A DNA stretch of 6,112 bases from NCBI GenBank assembly GCA_016934605.1, contig JAFGSO010000478.1, positions 1-6,112 of the forward strand. The letters run 5' to 3'. A model generated the notes under the pieces. The model did no database searches. It was not told the origin of the DNA and was given only the letters and a program-made list of their open reading frames with translations. This document shows, piece by piece, positions 1 to 5,854 of the stretch. The position numbers and the translations under genes were made by a program. Position 1 is the first letter of the stretch; every line of letters starts with the position of its first letter. The DNA is from Calditrichota bacterium. Its GTDB lineage: Bacteria; Calditrichota; Calditrichia; RBG-13-44-9.

Positions 1-39
1 TCCGGTTGACCAGTCGGGACCAAACCGTCCATGGTTTAG

Positions 40-253
40 CCAGTATCCAGATCCAAATCAGTCTTGCATGATAAAATCTTTAAATCATTTGCCTATCTTA
101 CTTTGTGCCCCGCTATCATGGAATTCATGAATTATTCAGGCTAGATGATGTATTTAAGATTTTGAATTTTTTCGGAATCACGCCGATAGGCGGATCAGTC
201 AACTGAGAGGCTGATTTGGAATTTAATTCTGGATGCTGGTTACTGGATACTGG
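40..253. repeat. Imperfect long inverted repeat with arms 40-61 and 211-253
   Basis: Two blocks on the left are exact reverse complements of two blocks on the right, in mirrored order. CCAGTATCCAG at 40-50 pairs with CTGGATACTGG at 243-253, and TCCAAATCAG at 52-61 pairs with CTGATTTGGA at 211-220. The right arm carries about 22 extra bases between its two blocks, largely made of the same heptad motif. The two arms may therefore differ mainly in heptad number. The 149-nt centre contains the 33-bp repeat copy at 178-210 and no gene. It may be a decayed non-autonomous element or an extended-hairpin repeat; no transposase is present. Confidence 0.5.
178..210 (+). repeat. 33-bp interspersed repeat, copy 1
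   Basis: This copy matches positions 1598-1630 in the same orientation at 28 of 33 bases with no gaps, and all five differences are transitions. It starts with TCACGCCG. It contains a small possible hairpin, CGCC-GATA-GGCG at 181-192, followed by a second possible one, TCAGT-CA-ACTGA at 195-206. Both copies lie between genes. The function is unknown; a dispersed intergenic repeat family is the most likely explanation. Confidence 0.6.
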
Positions 254-277
254 TGGCTGGATGCTGATGGCTGGCAA
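229..277 (+). repeat. Heptad tandem repeat, consensus CTGGATG, about 7 units
   Basis: Seven consecutive 7-nt units can be read from 229: CTGGATG, CTGGTTA, CTGGATA, CTGGTGG, CTGGATG, CTGATGG, CTGGCAA. The first three bases are constant and the last four vary. The array is too short and its units too close to be CRISPR, and it lies in non-coding DNA just downstream of the phosphatase gene. A short run of the same motif in reverse orientation lies at 40-50. It is a variable-number type of simple repeat with no known role. Confidence 0.6.
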
Positions 278-362
278 CCACCTTCCGCGATCTTTGATCT
301 TATTTCATTATAACTGCTTCCCATGCGCCTTTGAGCCCCTGGGCCCTGAGCCTTTTTTTATA

Positions 363-1274
363 TCAGCCTTTTTTAATCACAACTACCGTTACATCGTCAT
401 CCGGTTCAGGAATAATTTCAAAAAAGTCTTTTTTCAGATGATTTACAATTTCCCGCGATGTGCCGGTTTTTACTTCTCTCAAACTTTGCTCCAGACGTGA
501 CGAAACAAAATTGATATGTCCCTCCAGTTGATCCTGAAAACCGTCTGTAAACAATACCATGATATCCCCCATCCCCATCATATTGAGAGTATTAACGGTA
601 TATCTGGATTTATATCCGAAATCACTTTGCTGTTTGCTGGCATCAATATGTTCTGAAGAGGGAAATGTCCCAATTGGTGGAAAAATGACCATCCGTCGGG
701 GATTAATATCGACAATCTGGTTGAATTGCTGGGAGAAAATTACCGGAAGTGGATGTCCCGCCGTGATAAATCTGAATTCACCGCTTTGATGTATTTCTCC
801 GTAGATCATGGTGATAAACTTATCGATGCTGGAGGAGGTATAAAAACGACTGTTAATATTTTCAAAAAGATGGGTCGTTATATCGCCGTTCATCGAAAGT
901 TCATAACCGGTTCCCACCAGGAATGCCTGATGAAGCATGGCGGTGAGCAGCGCATCAGTTATACTGTGTCCGCTGGCATCTGCCAGCAGGATTCCTGCTT
1001 TTTGGCGGCACCTTACCAGATTAGCAACGATATCTGATCTATTTCCCTTGGATGCTTCATCGATACGTGCCTCAAGATCGAAACGCTTGTTAAAATCGAT
1101 ATATATCAGATGATCTCCCCCCACTTCCCCGCTGAAAGGAATGGTTTCTCCATAAATATCTATGCCGGGGAGATATGGAACCTCGCCCGGATCGGGTTTA
1201 ATACGACGGGCAATTCGCTGAAAATTTTTGAGCTCCCCATTTATGTCATTTGTATATGTATTAAATTTTTGCAT
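363..1274 (-). CDS. PP2C/SpoIIE-family serine/threonine protein phosphatase
   Basis: A 303-residue soluble protein that is almost entirely one SpoIIE/RsbU-type PP2C domain. This metal-dependent family removes phosphate from Ser/Thr, often on anti-sigma-factor antagonists of the STAS type. The motifs appear in family order: VGGD at 51-54, ADASGH at 98-103, TAGHP at 171-175, LFTDGF at 241-246 and DDDVT at 292-296, so the metal-binding aspartates are present. The first motif reads GGDHLIYIDF instead of the common GGDYYD form. About 35 charged residues (63-95) separate it from DASGH. No signal peptide, membrane segment or PAS, GAF or receiver domain is visible; the N-terminal 30 residues are a short helical lead-in. 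The start has only a modest purine-rich site (AGAAAG about 8 nt upstream). The gene appears monocistronic, and no anti-sigma kinase or STAS partner lies next to it, so its target is unknown. Biochemical class is confident; pathway is not. Confidence 0.9.
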   Translation of the reverse strand: MQKFNTYTNDINGELKNFQRIARRIKPDPGEVPYLPGIDIYGETIPFSGEVGGDHLIYIDFNKRFDLEARIDEASKGNRSDIVANLVRCRQKAGILLADASGHSITDALLTAMLHQAFLVGTGYELSMNGDITTHLFENINSRFYTSSSIDKFITMIYGEIHQSGEFRFITAGHPLPVIFSQQFNQIVDINPRRMVIFPPIGTFPSSEHIDASKQQSDFGYKSRYTVNTLNMMGMGDIMVLFTDGFQDQLEGHINFVSSRLEQSLREVKTGTSREIVNHLKKDFFEIIPEPDDDVTVVVIKKG

Positions 1275-1586
1275 AGAATCAACTTTCTCTGTTATTGAAA
1301 ATAAGTCTCAAATATAACCAATTTTTATTACGATTGTGTAGGGATTTTGTTTAAATAAATTTAATTTTTTAGGATAGTTAGTCCTGATGTCTCAAATCCC
1401 GCAGAATCCCATCAATTGCTAAACTTCCTGTGTACTGCATGAAAATCCTGGTCTTTACCCTTTTTTCACGCGGAATATCCGGAATAAATTAGCGGGAATG
1501 AAATATGATAAAATCACTATGTCAAAACTTTAATTTAGCATACAGGAAGATTTTTCTAATAAATCGGTTTAGCCTGGAAAATTTAT
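1275..1586. other. Non-coding leader and spacer upstream of the phosphatase gene
   Basis: This AT-rich stretch has no credible gene on either strand. The part next to the phosphatase start (about 1275-1375) should carry its promoter and includes the candidate -7 element listed separately. I see no repeat, RNA gene or convincing hairpin from about 1380 to 1586. Confidence 0.5.
1309..1316 (-). promoter_or_regulatory. Possible Bacteroidetes-type -7 box for the phosphatase gene
   Basis: On the minus strand this reads TATATTTG, which matches the TAnnTTTG -7 consensus known from Bacteroidetes. It would give a leader of roughly 30 nt before the ATG at 1274. No clear TTTG -33 element was found at the expected distance, and the surrounding DNA is very AT-rich, so chance is a real alternative. 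Confidence 0.25.
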
Positions 1587-1587
1587 A

Positions 1588-1752
1588 ACCACCAAGATCA
1601 CGCCGGTGGGCGGATCAGTCAGCCGAAAGGTCACGCCGAAGGCACAAAGATATTAAAATAAATGAGTTAAGAATGATTTGTGATTTTAAATATTTCATTT
1701 CCCGATTTATTTTTGTCCTGCTTTATTCTGAGTGTCTTCGAGCCTTGGTGGT
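1588..1752. repeat. Element with 9-bp inverted ends (ACCACCAAG...CTTGGTGGT)
   Basis: ACCACCAAG at 1588-1596 and CTTGGTGGT at 1744-1752 are perfect reverse complements that bound a 165-bp stretch without a gene. A second, imperfect pairing lies further in: CGAAGGCACAAAGA at 1636-1649 resembles the reverse complement of the right side, CGAAGACACTCAGA (11 of 14). This fits a decayed palindromic intergenic repeat of the ACCACCAAG-GCACGAAG style that I recall from many environmental genomes. The left arm appears interrupted by the 33-bp repeat. No transposase is encoded. It could instead be a non-autonomous transposon remnant. Confidence 0.5.
1598..1638 (+). repeat. 33-bp interspersed repeat, copy 2, followed by a repeated TCACGCCG
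   Basis: The 33-bp unit spans 1598-1630 and matches 178-210 at 28 of 33 positions. Its first octamer, TCACGCCG (1598-1605), occurs again immediately after it at 1631-1638. The block therefore looks like an insertion bounded by an 8-bp direct repeat, or a partial tandem duplication, inside the left arm of the 1588-1752 element. Copy 1 lacks the trailing octamer. The function is unknown. Confidence 0.55.
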
Positions 1753-1767
1753 CCCGGCCTGCCGGGA
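1752..1767. repeat. Perfect GC-rich hairpin TCCCGGC-CT-GCCGGGA
   Basis: A 7-bp perfect inverted repeat with a 2-nt centre, overlapping by one base the right end of the 1588-1752 element. No T-run follows on either strand, so it does not look like a rho-independent terminator. The palindrome TCCCGGCCTGCCGGGA resembles short REP-like intergenic palindromes. CCTGC within it (1758-1762) could alternatively pair with GCAGG at 1776-1780. Confidence 0.5.
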
Positions 1768-1813
1768 TGAATTAAGCAGGTTAGAAGAACAGTTTATACT
1801 TCAGATTCATATT

Positions 1814-1850
1814 AAAAAAGCCCGGGATAAACAGTTTATCTCCCGGGCTA
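1814..1850 (-). terminator. Rho-independent terminator of the membrane-protein gene
   Basis: Read on the minus strand, the arms AGCCCGGGA (1841-1849) and TCCCGGGCT (1819-1827) form a 9-bp GC-rich stem. The stem extends inward through GATAAAC/GTTTATC pairing with a 2-nt bulge. It is followed directly by a run of six T (1814-1819). The hairpin begins about 58 nt after the stop codon at 1908 of the minus-strand membrane-protein gene, the expected place for its terminator. On the plus strand only a short TATTTT follows, so activity in that direction would be weaker. Confidence 0.88.
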
Positions 1851-1907
1851 TTTTGAATGATTCTATTATTCAACTATGTTAGTATTGCCGGAAATACCGT
1901 AAGTTAT

Positions 1908-2345
1908 TTAGGCTGCGTCCGTTTCGGAAATTGGCGGTTGAACCGGCTTGTACAATAAAGCTGTCACCACTCCAAGGATTACAATTTCAATAACTCCGAA
2001 TATGAACCAGTAAACCGCCAGGCTAAACGGAATCGGTTGAGCAGCATATGATCCCAGACTCATTGGTATACTAAAAAAAAGACCAATAATAAGACCAAAC
2101 CGGACCCCTTCCATGATTCCTCGTCCTTCATATCCCTTGATGAAAATATAAACGAACAGAAATGCCCATATCAATCCACTCAACCACATGATCCACATCA
2201 TGCTGTTCATCTCCGACTCAGAGCGCCAGAGATGTGCAGTGGTTTCATAAATGCCCGAGAGAATAACCGCATGGATAATAAATTCCAGAATCTGGGCTAC
2301 CACAAAAACAACCAGACTCGTGATTAACCACCTTTTGGTATTCAT
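1908..2345 (-). CDS. Small four-helix integral membrane protein, function unknown
   Basis: A 145-residue hydrophobic protein with four predicted membrane segments, near residues 7-31, 50-70, 81-101 and 108-132. The linkers are short and the C-terminal tail (133-145) is soluble and proline/acid-containing. There is no cleavable signal peptide; the first helix starts right after MNTKR. Conspicuous residues include a histidine in helix 1 (H25), LWRSESEM at 39-46 before helix 2, and KGYEGRG at 70-76 between helices 2 and 3. I recall similar short proteins of unknown function with this KGYEG-type loop in several phyla, but I cannot name a family from sequence alone. The start is well supported by a strong ribosome binding site, and transcription ends at the hairpin at 1814-1850, so this looks like a single-gene unit. 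No enzymatic motif is visible, and transport or stress roles would be guesses. Confidence 0.85.
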   Translation of the reverse strand: MNTKRWLITSLVVFVVAQILEFIIHAVILSGIYETTAHLWRSESEMNSMMWIMWLSGLIWAFLFVYIFIKGYEGRGIMEGVRFGLIIGLFFSIPMSLGSYAAQPIPFSLAVYWFIFGVIEIVILGVVTALLYKPVQPPISETDAA

Positions 2346-2350
2346 AACAG

Positions 2351-2357
2351 CCTCCTT
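2351..2357 (-). promoter_or_regulatory. Strong Shine-Dalgarno site of the membrane-protein gene
   Basis: On the minus strand this reads AAGGAGG, the full consensus, with its end 5 nt before the ATG at 2345. It fixes the start codon and is clearly stronger than the sites of the other genes in the window. Confidence 0.85.
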
Positions 2358-2604
2358 AATTTAAGATGAATAAGTAATCCTCTACCAACATCCGGATAAA
2401 ATTAAACTTTCTCAGGATCAAAAAACATTTTTTTAAAAATGCCCTGGTGCGATAACTTACTGCAAATGAAATTCTAGTCATTTATTTATCAGTAATAGAT
2501 CGGGCTAAATAGTGACGGCTTTTCATTTAAAGAGAAGAAAGTTTTCCTTATACTTTGAAAATTTTAAAAATATGCTATTTTAAATAACAGAATTCAAGAA
2601 AAAA

Positions 2605-2636
2605 TTGGACTTCAGAAAAAAAAATTTTAATATAAT
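2605..2636 (+). promoter_or_regulatory. Possible sigma-70-like promoter for the gntK remnant
   Basis: TATAAT at 2631-2636 is a perfect -10 hexamer, and TTGGAC at 2605-2610 resembles a -35 element. The 20-nt gap is longer than the usual 16-18 nt, and the region is very AT-rich. It would give a leader of about 70 nt before the ATG at 2712. This is a candidate only. Confidence 0.3.
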
Positions 2637-2711
2637 TTAACCCCGCAAAACCGTGCAGGAAGCTCTTTTACATACTTTGATATCTACTTTTTGAAAATCC
2701 TGGAGTGATAT

Positions 2712-3332
2712 ATGATTATTATTTTGATGGGAGTTTCCGGTTCAGGGAAAAGTACCATATGGAAAGCTCCTGTCGCAAGAAATGGGATGGCCTTTCTATA
2801 AAGGCGACGATTTTCACCCGCGATCGAATGTAAAAAAGATGAAATCCGGTATTCCACTGACTGATGAAGACAGGCATCCCTAGATGCGCTTCACAAGTTT
2901 ATGAAAAAATTGACCGCACAAAATAAACATTCGATCACCTCCAGTTCGGCCCTGAAGGCAAAATACCGGATGCGACTGATCCGGGAAATCTCCGATGCTC
3001 ACTTTATATATCTGAAAGGAAGTTATGCTCTTTTCAAAGCAAGGCTGGAAAAACGTTCCGATCATTTTTGTGACCCTGACTTGCTGACGCAGCAGTGTGA
3101 GGATCTGGAAGATCCGGTTGATATGCCGTCATTAGATGCAGCACAGGATCCGCAAAAAATTGTAAGGCAAATCAAGAACATATTTAATCTCACTGATGCA
3201 AAAAAACCATTTACCAGGCAAAAGTATAGAACTCGGATATCACCCCTACAAATCCATGACTTCCCTCAGCCAGGATTCATAAATTTCCAGTGTTTCATTT
3301 CCGGGCCGTTCGTGTCCCTTGTCAGGCTCTGA
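2712..3332 (+). pseudogene. gntK: Gluconokinase (gntK-like), disrupted by two frame changes
   Basis: Gluconokinase phosphorylates gluconate to 6-phosphogluconate with ATP. The protein can be read only by joining three pieces. From 2712 (GGAG 6 nt upstream) the first frame gives MIIILMGVSGSGKSTI, with an intact P-loop (GVSGSGKST), to 2759. One extra base near 2760 moves the frame; unshifted, it stops at 2799-2801. The next frame, 2761-2880, gives the family's signature region: GDDFHP, then KMKSGIPLTDEDRHP. It meets TAG at 2881, where the family has PWL; about 4 bases seem lost. From 2883 the original frame resumes with DALHKF, SSSALKAKYR, HFIYLKG and LEDP, ending the recognisable part near 3195 at about 160 residues, close to the usual 165-175. 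The third frame runs on to a stop at 3330-3332, past the normal end and antisense to the esterase gene, so the native stop may also be lost. Sequencing error is an alternative for one lesion, less so for both. Confidence 0.85.
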
Positions 3333-5150
3333 AATAAAGGTGACCCGGGCACCGGCATTTTTCAGCATCTGAACAAGTTTTAGTGTCAATTCGAAGGGAC
3401 AGTTCCGGTCCCTTTTCCCATGAAAAATAAAAACAGGCACATCCCGAAAAACGGACAGGAAATCTTTGTTCAGAAAATCAGGATGGTTGCCCTCCAGATA
3501 CTGATTTGCCAGATTGGGATGTCCCGAAAAGACCGCCAGTGCTTTGAACCTGTGCGGATATTCATAAAAGGTTCGGTATACTCCATATCCGCCCATGGAA
3601 AATCCAGTAAGGACAATCCGGCTGCTATCCACAGGATAATTCTCAATGACATCAGAAACGGATTCCCGAATATCATCCTGCGCCAGATCTGAACTGTAGG
3701 CATTTGAGGTACCGCGTCCATAAGGAGCCAGCCGGATAACACCCTCTATTTCAGGCACTTTTTGCAGCTGATTGCGATCATCTTCACCGCTTCCGTGTAA
3801 GTAAACAAGAAGAGGATATTTGCGATCGGTAGTAATTCCCTCAGGAATTCCGACACTGTAAGGCTGCAAGCTTCCATCCACCCGGGAACGGTAAGCTCTT
3901 CGGAAAATGCCGGTTTTCCCAGCCAGCATATCAATACCCTTTTCTGCAGATTTCAAGATAGATTCCAGATTGTATATCATAAACCGGATTTGTGTTGCAG
4001 TATCATATGGCTTCAAATCTTTCAACTGTTTCGCTATCTGTTGTATCATGAACCTGACAGTAGAAATGCTGCCCGACTGTAATCTAGCGGTATAACTATT
4101 TAATCTTTCAGAAAGTAAAACTTCATTAAATTCCGGGAGAATACTTAAACCGGTATTCAGCCGATCCGACCCGAAACTGATCTGATATCCACCCGGAATT
4201 AAATTATCAATTTCAAGCGGAAAAGAAATCCGGTTGATACCCTTGTCAGAATCCAGCGAAATCATTTTGAACGCAATTCTCTCCCCTTCACCACTGAGTA
4301 CTGTAATCGGTAAGGCGGCGGTTGTATCACGGTTTGAGACGATCGCAGCCTTTATATAAATAGTATCCGACTGGAAAAGATGATTTTTCTCCAGAATCTG
4401 ATAACTGAATATTTTTCCAGTAATTTCCGGCTTAAGGAAACGCACCTGCTTATACAATCGCCGGCTTTTTTCGGATTGGAATTTAGGATCATATTTTATA
4501 AAATAATAAATCTTATCCTTCTCGCCGATGGCCTGAACGAAGCAAAGATTGAAACCCATGGAATCCTGAATCCAGGGATGATAGGGATACAACTCACTCC
4601 AGGGAATAAGCAGCTCAAGTCCCGTGGTCTCTCCGTTACTTTCAACCGCCAGCTTGGTACTTTCCAGCGGACGGAAGGCCAGATCTAGGTTATAATACCA
4701 GATAAACTTTCTTCGACTGGAACTATCTGGAGAAAATCCAAGGACATAGAATTCGTCACTGGGTTGCCTGTTCTCCTGCGGTAATAACACTGCCAGATGA
4801 AAGCCGTCCCCATTCTGATAGGCTCTGTCCCGAACAATTAACTTTTCCTTCGGGACATTTATATACAGATATAAAAACTCTACACCATAGGCCAGCCGAT
4901 ATTGGATATCCAGAGGATTGGTTTTTTCATTTGTCTTAATAATGTCCTGGAAGGCATATATCGGCAATTCTTCCAGTGTTTTGTCCAGATTCCCGTCGAT
5001 CAAGGGTGATGCATCCAGAAAAGGTATATCGATAGAATCAGGAGTGCCGAATCCTGACGCTACTTCTGGATGCATAAGCAAAAGGATAATGAACAGAATA
5101 TTCTGCAGATCTAATTTTACGAGTCTGCCAGCCTGCTTTTTTTGAACCAT
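3246..5150 (-). CDS. Exported CBM9-like / alpha-beta hydrolase (esterase-type) protein
   Basis: A 634-residue multi-domain protein. Residues 1-33 form a signal peptide (basic start, hydrophobic NILFIILLLM, cleavage probably near ASG), so it acts outside the cytoplasm. Residues about 40-240 resemble a family 9 carbohydrate-binding-like domain, a beta-sandwich often at the N-terminus of secreted proteins: PLIDGNLD at 49-56, YLYINVP at 94-100, GDGFHLAVL at 114-122, IPWSEL at 182-187. About 245-340 looks like an Ig/macroglobulin-like beta domain. About 345-410 is mostly helical. The C-terminal 415-634 is an alpha/beta hydrolase of the esterase/PHB-depolymerase/feruloyl-esterase type: oxyanion HGSG at 452-455, nucleophile S518 in GFSMGG, probable acid D581 in HGKRD and H613 in KGHERP. 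The triad is complete. The substrate is unknown; an acyl or acetyl ester on a carbohydrate is an inference from the CBM. The start has only a weak site (GGA about 8 nt upstream). It lies 32 nt after the HAD phosphatase gene and is probably co-transcribed with it. Its last 87 nt overlap the gntK remnant. Confidence 0.88.
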   Translation of the reverse strand: MVQKKQAGRLVKLDLQNILFIILLLMHPEVASGFGTPDSIDIPFLDASPLIDGNLDKTLEELPIYAFQDIIKTNEKTNPLDIQYRLAYGVEFLYLYINVPKEKLIVRDRAYQNGDGFHLAVLLPQENRQPSDEFYVLGFSPDSSSRRKFIWYYNLDLAFRPLESTKLAVESNGETTGLELLIPWSELYPYHPWIQDSMGFNLCFVQAIGEKDKIYYFIKYDPKFQSEKSRRLYKQVRFLKPEITGKIFSYQILEKNHLFQSDTIYIKAAIVSNRDTTAALPITVLSGEGERIAFKMISLDSDKGINRISFPLEIDNLIPGGYQISFGSDRLNTGLSILPEFNEVLLSERLNSYTARLQSGSISTVRFMIQQIAKQLKDLKPYDTATQIRFMIYNLESILKSAEKGIDMLAGKTGIFRRAYRSRVDGSLQPYSVGIPEGITTDRKYPLLVYLHGSGEDDRNQLQKVPEIEGVIRLAPYGRGTSNAYSSDLAQDDIRESVSDVIENYPVDSSRIVLTGFSMGGYGVYRTFYEYPHRFKALAVFSGHPNLANQYLEGNHPDFLNKDFLSVFRDVPVFIFHGKRDRNCPFELTLKLVQMLKNAGARVTFISEPDKGHERPGNETLEIYESWLREVMDL

Positions 5151-5182
5151 TTATATTCCGACTTTTATTTCTGATGAATCAT

Positions 5183-5854
5183 TCATTCAACGGTATTTTT
5201 TGTAATACTCAGGATCTGTTTCCAGACACCATCATTGAGATCTTCCAATGAATTCAGCCTGACATCGGCCAGTACGAACCGTTCATCTGCCGTCCCCGGC
5301 ACCGCCAGGCAGGTCATTCTGGCAGCTTTAGCAGAAATCACACCCATCAGGGAATCCTCAATTGCCAGACAATTAACCGGCGATACACCCAGCTTGTTGC
5401 TGGTGCTTATATAGACTCCCGGATGTGGTTTACCAAATTTCTCTTCCTGGGCAGAATGGATGACATCGAATTGTGAGGAGAGCTTGAACTTACTCAAAAC
5501 AGCATCTATGATCCGGTAATTTGAGGAAGATGCCAGAGCCATTTTAACATCCAGTTTTTCACAAAAGGACAGGGCTTCTTTTGCCCCGGGCATAAAATGG
5601 CCTTTTTCCCGGATCAGAACAATAACCCGACGAATTATCTCTTCGGTGATCTCTTCACGGCTTTTCCCTTTCCAGGGACGGCGGTGGTACCAGTCATCCA
5701 CCACCTCATCGGTTCGCATACCGGTTGTTTCCATACAGTTTTCAATAGACAAATTTATATTTACCTGACGGAAGGCCTTTATCTCTGCTTCCTGCCAGAG
5801 TGGCTCGGAATCGATTAACAATCCGTCCATATCGAAAATTACAGCTTCAATCAT
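5183..5854 (-). CDS. hxpB: HAD-family sugar-phosphate phosphatase (hexitol / 2-deoxyglucose-6-P type)
   Basis: A 223-residue cytoplasmic HAD hydrolase of the beta-phosphoglucomutase-like subfamily. All four motifs are present: DMDGLLIDSEPLW at 8-20 with nucleophile D8 and acid/base D10, ALASSS at 106-111, K142 in GKPHP, and IEDS at 165-168 with E166/D167 for magnesium. The cap region (about 18-88) contains VVDDWYHRRPWKG, and the C-terminus has SAKAARM and RFVLADVRLNSL. These stretches closely follow E. coli HxpB (YniC), which hydrolyses sugar phosphates such as 2-deoxyglucose-6-phosphate and hexitol phosphates. The symbol is therefore given by similarity, while the substrate here is inferred. 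The start is supported by GGGGTAGAG just upstream and by MIEAVIFDMDG placing the nucleophile at its usual early position. It is probably the first or second gene of the minus-strand unit that continues into the esterase gene. 178 nt separate it from the fragment at the right edge. Confidence 0.9.
   Translation of the reverse strand: MIEAVIFDMDGLLIDSEPLWQEAEIKAFRQVNINLSIENCMETTGMRTDEVVDDWYHRRPWKGKSREEITEEIIRRVIVLIREKGHFMPGAKEALSFCEKLDVKMALASSSNYRIIDAVLSKFKLSSQFDVIHSAQEEKFGKPHPGVYISTSNKLGVSPVNCLAIEDSLMGVISAKAARMTCLAVPGTADERFVLADVRLNSLEDLNDGVWKQILSITKNTVE

Larger units (their letters stand above)
1..362. other. Non-coding, repeat-rich region downstream of the phosphatase gene
   Basis: No convincing gene lies here. 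The open frame that starts near 216 on the plus strand is built from a 7-nt tandem repeat and then from the antisense of the phosphatase gene. The stretch holds a 33-bp interspersed repeat copy, a heptad tandem repeat and inverted arms, each listed separately. A perfect 12-bp palindrome, AATTCATGAATT, sits at 122-133 and has no assigned role. No good rho-independent terminator for the minus-strand phosphatase gene was seen directly after its stop codon. Confidence 0.6.
2346..2711. other. Divergent intergenic region between the membrane protein and gntK remnant
   Basis: This AT-rich DNA separates two divergently oriented genes. It holds the membrane-protein ribosome binding site at its left end, a possible plus-strand promoter around 2605-2636, and a good site for the gluconokinase start at its right end (GGAG at 2702-2705, 6 nt before the ATG). 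The core around 2560-2640 is A/T-run rich. No RNA gene, operator palindrome or further coding sequence was recognised. Confidence 0.5.

Noticed and set aside
229..277. Tandem units considered as a CRISPR array
   Set aside because: Units are 7 nt with no spacers of CRISPR length and no cas genes nearby.
331..360. GC-rich stretch followed by seven T on the plus strand, a possible terminator
   Set aside because: Only a 3-4 bp stem can be formed next to the T-run, there is no plus-strand gene upstream, and the T-run is on the wrong strand for the phosphatase gene.
216..500. Plus-strand open frame of 94 codons
   Set aside because: Its first part is the translated heptad repeat and its rest is antisense to the phosphatase gene; no convincing ribosome binding site.
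1588..1752. Complete insertion sequence
   Set aside because: The element is only 165 bp and encodes no transposase, and no clear target-site duplication was seen outside its ends.
1673..1882. Plus-strand open frame of 69 codons
   Set aside because: It runs through the right end of the inverted-repeat element, the GC-rich hairpin and the rho-independent terminator; it has no ribosome binding site and no domain-like sequence.
2750..2890. Programmed frameshifting as the reason for the split gluconokinase frames
   Set aside because: Neither junction shows a slippery heptamer, and the second junction needs about 4 lost bases including the conserved Trp codon, which recoding would not explain.
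2901..3332. Plus-strand frame read as an independent 143-residue gene
   Set aside because: Its sequence is the C-terminal two thirds of gluconokinase without the P-loop, and no ribosome binding site precedes its ATG, so it is part of the broken gene.
3420..4095. Several open frames of 60-90 codons on both strands inside the esterase gene
   Set aside because: They are out-of-frame shadows of the 634-codon gene, with no domains or ribosome binding sites of their own.
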